The notes under the pieces are model-generated. The model saw nothing but the letters and a program-made list of their open reading frames with translations. It made no database searches and was not told where the DNA came from. A program made the translations under genes and the position numbers. Below, one piece after another: positions 6,590 through 10,534 of a stretch of DNA of 10,534 nt; positions within the stretch are counted from its first letter, which is position 1; each line of letters opens with the position of its first letter. Source of the DNA: Puniceicoccaceae bacterium (GTDB taxonomy: Bacteria > Verrucomicrobiota > Verrucomicrobiae > Opitutales > Coraliomargaritaceae); the NCBI GenBank assembly GCA_902516225.1, contig CABXXS010000034.1:1-10534 (forward strand). Reading direction: 5' to 3'.

Positions 6590-7112
6590 AGACTTCCGCA
6601 GCGACTTCACCGAAACGGATGTTTTTGATTTCCTCGTTGGTACGAAGCTGTTGGAGCGCAGCCATAGTCGCCTTGACCATAGCCAAATGATTATTCGAAC
6701 CAAGAGACTTAGAGAGAATATTTTTGATACCGACAGATTCTAGCACTGCTCGGCAACCTCCCCCAGCAATGACGCCAGTTCCATCTGATGCTGGACGAAG
6801 GAGCACTTTACCGCCATCCGCTTCACCGAGTACATGGTGGGGAATTGTGTCACCGCGCAGTTTAATAGTGACAAGATTCTTCTTAGCTTGCTCTGTTCCT
6901 TTGCGGATACACTCAGGTACTTCCTTAGCTTTACCATAGCCGACACCGACTTCACCTTTTTGGTTACCGACCACAACGAGTGCTGCGAAACTGAAACGAC
7001 GTCCGCCTTTTACAACTTTCGAGCAACGATTGATGTGAACAACCTTTTCGACGAATTCTGGTGCTTCTTCAGTTTCGTCTTTTTGGGAAAATGATCTGTT
7101 TTGTCTATTCAT
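6588..7112 (-). CDS. rpsE: 30S ribosomal protein S5
   Basis: S5 lies at the mRNA entry side of the 30S and affects decoding accuracy and helicase activity. The 174-residue protein has a short charged N-terminal extension (1-20), the S5 RNA-binding domain with [19 protein letters not shown] (32-50) and [20 protein letters not shown] (53-72), and the C-terminal domain with [19 protein letters not shown] (107-125) and a GSNN segment (138-141). It is 11 bases after rplR and 12 before rplO. The ATG at 7112 has only a weak purine run before it. All conserved family blocks are present with no sign of damage. Confidence 0.98.
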   Translation of the reverse strand: MNRQNRSFSQKDETEEAPEFVEKVVHINRCSKVVKGGRRFSFAALVVVGNQKGEVGVGYGKAKEVPECIRKGTEQAKKNLVTIKLRGDTIPHHVLGEADGGKVLLRPASDGTGVIAGGGCRAVLESVGIKNILSKSLGSNNHLAMVKATMAALQQLRTNEEIKNIRFGEVAAEV

Positions 7113-7123
7113 ATAGAAGTTCT

Positions 7124-7480
7124 TTAAAATTTTAGGCCGCCCTCGCGAGCCGCTTCAGCGAATGATTTAACGCAACCATGGTAACGACGACCTGAACGGT
7201 CGAAGACAACTGACTCGACCGCAGCTGCCTTTGCTTTATCCGCGATCACTTTACCGAGTGCTACGGCACCTTCTTTGTTAGCCTTTGCAGCAGCGTCCTT
7301 ACCACCAACGGAAGAGGCGTATGCGACTGTGTGACCGGCGACATCGTCGATACATTGCGCATATATGTGCTTGTTAGAGAAATGCACAGCTAGACGCGGG
7401 CGTGTAGCGGTACCTTTGATCTTCTTACGGATCCTGTAGCGGCGCTTCTGTGCGAGAGAATTCTTTTTTTGAAGTTTCAT
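7124..7480 (-). CDS. rplR: 50S ribosomal protein L18
   Basis: L18 binds 5S rRNA and, with L5, docks it into the central protuberance. The 118-residue length is normal. The basic N-terminus ([19 protein letters not shown], 12-30), [16 protein letters not shown] (31-46) and the C-terminal block [20 protein letters not shown] (93-112) ending GGLKF are all typical. It sits 21 bases after rplF and 11 before rpsE, the standard spc order. The leader has only a weak GAGAG-like purine stretch. Confidence 0.98.
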   Translation of the reverse strand: MKLQKKNSLAQKRRYRIRKKIKGTATRPRLAVHFSNKHIYAQCIDDVAGHTVAYASSVGGKDAAAKANKEGAVALGKVIADKAKAAAVESVVFDRSGRRYHGCVKSFAEAAREGGLKF

Positions 7481-7501
7481 AATGTGCTCTCTGCTAAAAA
7501 A

Positions 7502-8038
7502 TTAAGCGGACTTCTTACCCTCCTTACGTCGAACATATTGCCCGACTATATGAACTCCCTTGCCCTTATAAGGCTCTGCTGGGAAGTAAGAGTAAATAGT
7601 CGCAGCTATTTCCCCGACAACCTGCTTATCGGCACCTGCAACAGAAATTTTAGTACTCTCTGTCACAGTCACAGTAATGCCACTAGGGACCATAACTTCT
7701 ACTGGGTGAGAATAACCAAGCGCGAGATCGATTACATCGCCCTTCATAACTGCACGAAAGCCAACACCTTTTATCTCAAGTTTCTTTTCGTAACCTTCGA
7801 CCACACCAATAACCATATTGTTTATAATTGAGCGCGCGGTACCATACATCGCGCGGGCGTGACGACTGTTATCCGAAGGGGAAACTCGGATTTCGCTATC
7901 GGATAACTCAATCTTTACCGAATTGTCGAAAGTCTTTTCTAGTTTACCTTTTGGGCCGTCTACACGGACGATCTGTCCATCAATCACGACGTTGGCTTTA
8001 TCAAGGACGGGTATAGGAAGTTTGCCGATTCTGCTCAT
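7502..8038 (-). CDS. rplF: 50S ribosomal protein L6
   Basis: L6 lies at the base of the L7/L12 stalk near the factor-binding site and sarcin-ricin loop. The 178-residue length is normal. It starts MSRIGKLPIPV and has two related domains: the first (about 1-82) with VDGPKGKLEKTF (27-38), the second with EGYEKKLEIKGVGFRA (81-96), and the conserved end AEPYKGKGVHIVGQYVRRKE (154-173). It lies 24 bases after rpsH and 21 before rplR. A modest Shine-Dalgarno AAAGG (8048-8052) precedes the ATG with 9 bases between, supporting this start. Confidence 0.98.
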   Translation of the reverse strand: MSRIGKLPIPVLDKANVVIDGQIVRVDGPKGKLEKTFDNSVKIELSDSEIRVSPSDNSRHARAMYGTARSIINNMVIGVVEGYEKKLEIKGVGFRAVMKGDVIDLALGYSHPVEVMVPSGITVTVTESTKISVAGADKQVVGEIAATIYSYFPAEPYKGKGVHIVGQYVRRKEGKKSA

Positions 8039-8047
8039 TATATAATG

Positions 8048-8052
8048 CCTTT
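8048..8052 (-). promoter_or_regulatory. rplF ribosome-binding site (weak)
   Basis: AAAGG on the minus strand, 9 bases before the rplF ATG. It matches only the 5' part of the full Shine-Dalgarno, so it is weaker than those of rplO, rplN and rplX, but the spacing is the same. Confidence 0.5.
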
Positions 8053-8062
8053 AAAATATAGA

Positions 8063-8461
8063 TTACCAAACTTTGCAGAGGAGCTCGCCGCCCACGCCCG
8101 CTTCACGCGCATCACGTGCGCGCATCACGCCTTTAGAAGTAGTAAGAATAGCGACACCTAAACCGCCTAAAACTCGAGGGATATCCTGAGAACCGTAGTA
8201 GAGACGACGACCTGGCTTACTGTGACGCTCGATACCAGTGATCGCTGGCGTGTCCGCTGAGAATTTCAACGTGAGAGTAATAGTCTTAAAACCTTTCTCG
8301 TTTTGTCCTTCGCTAAAGTCCTCGATATAACCCTCACTTTTAAGAATCGAAGCGATTGCTAGGCGCAATTTAGAATGTTGCGTAGTGCAAGAACTCTTAC
8401 GAGCTGAACTAGCGTTGCGGATTATGGTTAAATAATCGCCAATTGTATCGTGAACTGCCAT
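8063..8461 (-). CDS. rpsH: 30S ribosomal protein S8
   Basis: S8 binds helix 21 of 16S rRNA and stabilises the 30S body; in E. coli it also represses the spc operon. At 132 residues it is normal length. The N-terminus VHDTIGDYLTIIRNA, the middle GIERHSKPGRRLYYG (76-90) and the C-terminal motif SKGVMRARDAREAGVGGELL (109-128) ending CKVW identify it. It lies 45 bases after rpsN and 24 before rplF. No Shine-Dalgarno is present; the start context AAAACACTATGGC is identical to that of rpsD over 13 bases. Confidence 0.98.
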   Translation of the reverse strand: MAVHDTIGDYLTIIRNASSARKSSCTTQHSKLRLAIASILKSEGYIEDFSEGQNEKGFKTITLTLKFSADTPAITGIERHSKPGRRLYYGSQDIPRVLGGLGVAILTTSKGVMRARDAREAGVGGELLCKVW

Positions 8462-8493
8462 AGTGTTTTACTAGTGGGTTTTCAATGAATTAA

Positions 8494-8510
8494 GTAAACC
8501 GAGTGTTTAC
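8494..8510 (-). promoter_or_regulatory. small hairpin over the rpsN stop codon
   Basis: GTAAAC (8494-8499) and GTTTAC (8505-8510) form a perfect 6-bp stem with a 5-base loop; the stem includes the rpsN TAA. On the minus strand it is followed by TTAATT. The stem is too AT-rich for a confident terminator; a weak transcript-processing or attenuation signal is possible. Confidence 0.3.
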
Positions 8511-8812
8511 CAAGAAGATTTCGTCACTCCAGGAATCTTACCTTGTGTGGCAAGTTCACGGAATGTGATGCGGGAAAGACCAAATTTTCGGATGAAAGCA
8601 CGGGGACGTCCGGTCACAGAACATCGGTTGCGAGCACGTATAGGAGAACTGTTCTTAGGAAGTTTAGTCAGCTTAGCTTGTGCCTTGTAGAACTCCTCAT
8701 CGGAGGTCTCTGGATTTGCCAAGATAGCTTTAAGCTCGGCACGCTTAGTGGCATACTTCTCGATGAGACGAAGACGTTTGAGATTACGTTGAATTGCGGA
8801 TTTTTTAGCCAT
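8507..8812 (-). CDS. rpsN: 30S ribosomal protein S14 (long, zinc-free form)
   Basis: S14 is in the 30S head and is needed for late assembly. I place the start at 8812 ([15 protein letters not shown]), giving 101 residues, the length of the long E. coli-type form. The frame continues upstream for 54 more codons, but these lie inside rplE in another frame and do not match the family. The C-terminal block [20 protein letters not shown] (59-78), then LSR, is diagnostic. The CXXC pairs of the short zinc form are missing; only Cys64 remains. It starts 19 bases after the rplE stop. No Shine-Dalgarno is visible. Confidence 0.97.
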   Translation of the reverse strand: MAKKSAIQRNLKRLRLIEKYATKRAELKAILANPETSDEEFYKAQAKLTKLPKNSSPIRARNRCSVTGRPRAFIRKFGLSRITFRELATQGKIPGVTKSSW

Positions 8813-8831
8813 GTATAAATCTATTGAATTG

Positions 8832-9422
8832 TTATGCGCTGGCAGCAGCAGCGGCAGCCTCTTCGGCTTCGACTTCAGCACTCGTTTTTCGGAAAGGCAT
8901 ACCAAAGAGCTTAAGGAGTTCACGGCCTTCCTCATCGTTTGAGGCGCTGGTATTAATACTAACATCCATACCAATGGTGGCGTTTGTGCCGTCTGAACTC
9001 ACTTCGGGGAAGATTCCGTGATCGTTCAATCCCAAGGTGTAGTTTCCATGACCGTCTAGGCGAGTGGGCACACCACGGAAGTCACGAATGCAAGGAAGAG
9101 AAATGTTAATCAGGCGCAGAAGGAACTCGTACATGGATGCTCCACGCAGAGTAACTTTGCAACCAATCGGCTGACCTTCACGTAACTTGAAATTAGAAAT
9201 ACTAAGCTTCGCTTTTGTAGTAATGGGGCGCTGACCAGATATTTTAGCGATCTCGTCATTTACATACTGCACGTGATTCTTATCGGCAGTTGCTGAAAAA
9301 CCAGAATTAATGACGATCTTTTTTATCGTGGGAACTTGGTGCGGGTTCTTGTAACCAAACTTTTTCATAAGTTCGGGCACGACCTTATCGGTGTAATGTT
9401 TATGTAAAATGGACTGTGACAT
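8832..9422 (-). CDS. rplE: 50S ribosomal protein L5 with alanine-rich tail
   Basis: L5 binds 5S rRNA in the central protuberance and makes bridge B1b with S13. I choose the ATG at 9422 ([18 protein letters not shown]), giving 196 residues. A TTG start at 9446 would add 8 residues that do not match the family. Conserved parts include [12 protein letters not shown] (31-42), [20 protein letters not shown] (61-80), [14 protein letters not shown] (81-94), RDFRGVP (113-119) and [14 protein letters not shown] (166-179), where most L5 proteins end. Sixteen extra residues follow ([15 protein letters not shown]), low-complexity and Ala/Glu-rich. A 102-base gap, the longest in the cluster, separates it from rplX and holds a hairpin. 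Confidence 0.97.
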   Translation of the reverse strand: MSQSILHKHYTDKVVPELMKKFGYKNPHQVPTIKKIVINSGFSATADKNHVQYVNDEIAKISGQRPITTKAKLSISNFKLREGQPIGCKVTLRGASMYEFLLRLINISLPCIRDFRGVPTRLDGHGNYTLGLNDHGIFPEVSSDGTNATIGMDVSINTSASNDEEGRELLKLFGMPFRKTSAEVEAEEAAAAAASA

Positions 9423-9482
9423 CTTTAGTGTAAGGCGGATTTCCAACCCGTCTAGTAATTGGTGTGTGATGTTTATTGAAGA

Positions 9483-9507
9483 GGCGTGAAAGTGAGACTT
9501 TATCGCC
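9483..9507 (-). promoter_or_regulatory. hairpin in the rplX-rplE gap, possible S8-type control site
   Basis: On the minus strand GGCG pairs with CGCC (9504-9507 with 9483-9486) and AAAGT with ACTTT (9497-9501 and 9489-9493), separated by a 2x2 internal loop and closed by a three-base loop. No U-run follows, so it is not a terminator. In E. coli the S8 repressor binds spc mRNA at the start of rplE, close to this location. That parallel is positional only; I could not match the S8-binding core. Confidence 0.45.
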
Positions 9508-9524
9508 CGCTGGCAAGTATTGAA

Positions 9525-9770
9525 TTATTTCTTATTTTTAGCGTCGTATTTCTCAACGCTCATAACATTGGAGTAGTGAATCGAAGCTTCTCGCTCCACA
9601 GACCCACCCTCAGGGTTTTCCTGCGTCTTACGTTCGAACTTCGTAATTAAATTAACGCCTTCGACCAGGACACGCTCACCTCCAATAACAGAGAGAATCT
9701 TCCCCCTCTTACCTTTGTGAGCGCCAGAAATGACGACGACTTCTTCTTCGCGTTTAATTGTTTTAGCCAT
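9525..9770 (-). CDS. rplX: 50S ribosomal protein L24
   Basis: L24 is an early assembly-initiating protein on 23S rRNA near the tunnel exit. At 81 residues it is somewhat shorter than the usual 100-105, mainly at the C-terminus. The KOW motif is clear (about 9-36: VVVISGAHKGKRGKILSVIG, then VLVEGVNLITK), followed by a basic loop (KFERKTQENPEGGS) and the SIHYSNVM segment (63-70) of the family. It begins two bases after the rplN stop. Its Shine-Dalgarno GAGGT (9780-9784) lies inside the end of rplN, 9 bases from the ATG, so translation is probably coupled to L14. Confidence 0.97.
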   Translation of the reverse strand: MAKTIKREEEVVVISGAHKGKRGKILSVIGGERVLVEGVNLITKFERKTQENPEGGSVEREASIHYSNVMSVEKYDAKNKK

Positions 9771-9772
9771 AA

Positions 9773-10135
9773 TTACAGGACCTCGGGTGCCAGGGAAATA
9801 ATTTTCATATACTTTGTTCTTATCTCACGAGCAACTGGGCCAAAAATACGTGTGCCCGAAGGATTACCATCGGCATTGATTATTACTACTGCGTTGTTGT
9901 CAAAGCGGAGATAACTACCATCAGCCCGACGAATTGGAGCCTTGGTGCGAACTACTACTGCACGCACGACTTCGCCCTTCTTAACGGAAGCGTCGGTGGC
10001 AGCTTCTTTGATGGCACATACCACGATGTCGCCAACATCTGCAGTATCTTTGTTCTGCCCGATGCGGCGGATCATCTCGGCGGATTTGGCGCCAGTATTA
10101 TCCGCGATCGATACACGACTGTTCATTTGAATCAT
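9773..10135 (-). CDS. rplN: 50S ribosomal protein L14
   Basis: L14 sits at the subunit interface (bridges B5 and B8) next to L19. The 120-residue length is close to the usual 122. It starts [17 protein letters not shown] and contains the family core [11 protein letters not shown] (35-45), [19 protein letters not shown] (52-70), [11 protein letters not shown] (77-87) and [11 protein letters not shown] (94-104). A Shine-Dalgarno AAGGA (10145-10149) is 9 bases from the ATG at 10135, favouring it over a second ATG three codons on. It is the first gene of the spc block, 42 bases after rpsQ and two before rplX. Confidence 0.98.
   Translation of the reverse strand: MIQMNSRVSIADNTGAKSAEMIRRIGQNKDTADVGDIVVCAIKEAATDASVKKGEVVRAVVVRTKAPIRRADGSYLRFDNNAVVIINADGNPSGTRIFGPVAREIRTKYMKIISLAPEVL
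9780..9784 (-). promoter_or_regulatory. rplX ribosome-binding site
   Basis: GAGGT on the minus strand, 9 bases before the rplX ATG and within the last codons of rplN. It is the strongest Shine-Dalgarno in the window and confirms the start. Confidence 0.75.
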
Positions 10136-10144
10136 AGCTAAAAG

Positions 10145-10149
10145 TCCTT
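10145..10149 (-). promoter_or_regulatory. rplN ribosome-binding site
   Basis: AAGGA on the minus strand, 9 bases before the first rplN ATG; it decides between two in-frame ATG codons. Confidence 0.75.
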
Positions 10150-10177
10150 GTTGGATTTAAAAATTATTAGTATCGGG

Positions 10178-10456
10178 TTACTCGTCACCTAACTTAGGTG
10201 CTACTTCTATTACCTGAGTAACACGCCAACGTTTCAGTTTACTGAGCGGGCGTGTTTCCATAATTTCAACTTTATCTCCAAGGCCGCACTCGTTCCTCTC
10301 GTCGTGCGCATGTACAACGGTCTTACGCCGAATCTCTTTTTTATAGAGCGGATGCGGGACCTTATAGGAATAAGTGACTTTTATGGTCTTATCTCCGGAA
10401 CGATTAGTTACGAATCCAGTTAGTGACTTACGAGAATTGCGTGTGAGTGCTTCCAT
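10178..10456 (-). CDS. rpsQ: 30S ribosomal protein S17
   Basis: S17 is a primary 16S rRNA-binding protein of the 30S body with an OB fold. The 92-residue length is slightly above the usual 80-88. Typical blocks are the RNSRKSLTGFVTNRSGDKTI stretch (6-25), KVPHPLYKKEIRRK (32-45), VHAHDERNECGLGDKVEI (48-65) and the close ETRPLSKLKRWRV (67-79). It lies 16 bases after the end of rpmC and 42 before rplN. No Shine-Dalgarno is seen before the ATG. Confidence 0.98.
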   Translation of the reverse strand: MEALTRNSRKSLTGFVTNRSGDKTIKVTYSYKVPHPLYKKEIRRKTVVHAHDERNECGLGDKVEIMETRPLSKLKRWRVTQVIEVAPKLGDE

Positions 10457-10472
10457 ATTTCTGAGTTAGATG

Positions 10473-10534
10473 CTAAGAGTTGGCTGAAGCCAATTTCTTT
10501 TCTTTTAGAATGGTTTCGAGACGCGCGATTTTAC
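10473..10534 (-). CDS. rpmC: 50S ribosomal protein L29, C-terminal fragment
   Basis: The minus-strand frame running in from the window edge ends at a TAG (10473-10475), 16 bases before rpsQ. The last 19 residues read KIARLETILKEKKLASANS. The IARLETILKEK part matches the final helix of L29, which commonly ends IARIKTVLxE, and the position before rpsQ is that of rpmC in the S10 operon. The N-terminal two-thirds lies outside the window. It is the only gene here that ends in TAG. Confidence 0.85.
   Translation of the reverse strand, partial: KIARLETILKEKKLASANS

Noticed and set aside
6740..6976. Minus-strand open frame of 78 codons inside rpsE
   Set aside because: Alternate frame of S5, whose own frame is fully conserved.
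7469..7831. Plus-strand open frame of 120 codons opposite rplF
   Set aside because: Antisense to a well-conserved L6 gene, with no recognisable motif and no ribosome-binding site; treated as a shadow.
8813..8974. Upstream N-terminal extension of S14
   Set aside because: The extra 54 codons lie in an alternate frame of rplE and do not match S14; the start at 8812 gives the standard N-terminus.

Overview
The window is one long minus-strand ribosomal-protein cluster, covering most of the spc and alpha operons and the tail of the S10 operon. In transcription order (right to left) it reads rpmC (partial), rpsQ, rplN, rplX, rplE, rpsN, rpsH, rplF, rplR, rpsE, rplO, secY, map, rpsM, rpsK, rpsD, rpoA, rplQ. 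It ends at a strong intrinsic terminator 23 bases past the rplQ stop codon. All 17 complete genes lie on the same strand with gaps of 2 to 102 bases, so they probably form one transcription unit or a set of read-through units. I saw no convincing internal promoter.

The organism is a bacterium: bacterial RpoA with a C-terminal domain, bacterial SecY, and S13/S11/S4/RpoA/L17 in bacterial order. Base composition is moderate, slightly AT-rich. Three features lean toward the PVC group, most likely a Verrucomicrobiota (Opitutae/Puniceicoccales-like) lineage: rpmD is missing between rpsE and rplO, the S11 core carries a long acidic N-terminal extension, and S8 ends in KVW. This placement is from memory of family sequences and is tentative. 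Every complete gene ends in TAA; the partial rpmC ends in TAG.

Layout. Positions 1-207 hold no confirmed gene, only a possible plus-strand C-terminal fragment at 1-90 and small inverted repeats. The terminator is at 208-233. Positions 257-3609 are the alpha-type block (rplQ, rpoA, rpsD, rpsK, rpsM). Positions 3685-6062 hold map and secY. Positions 6102-10135 are the spc block from rplO back to rplN. Positions 10178-10534 are the end of the S10 block (rpsQ and the tail of rpmC).

The genes supply ribosome subunits, the RNA polymerase alpha subunit, the protein-export channel and the enzyme that removes initiator methionine, so they couple ribosome production with transcription, secretion and N-terminal processing. 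Points of interest are quiet ones: rpmD, infA, adk and rpmJ are absent from their usual places; SecY has an apparent extra C-terminal membrane helix; L17 and S11 have charged low-complexity extensions; Shine-Dalgarno use is patchy but precisely spaced where present; and hairpins sit where ribosomal-protein autoregulation occurs in E. coli. I found no CRISPR array, mobile element, tRNA, rRNA or accessory defence system.
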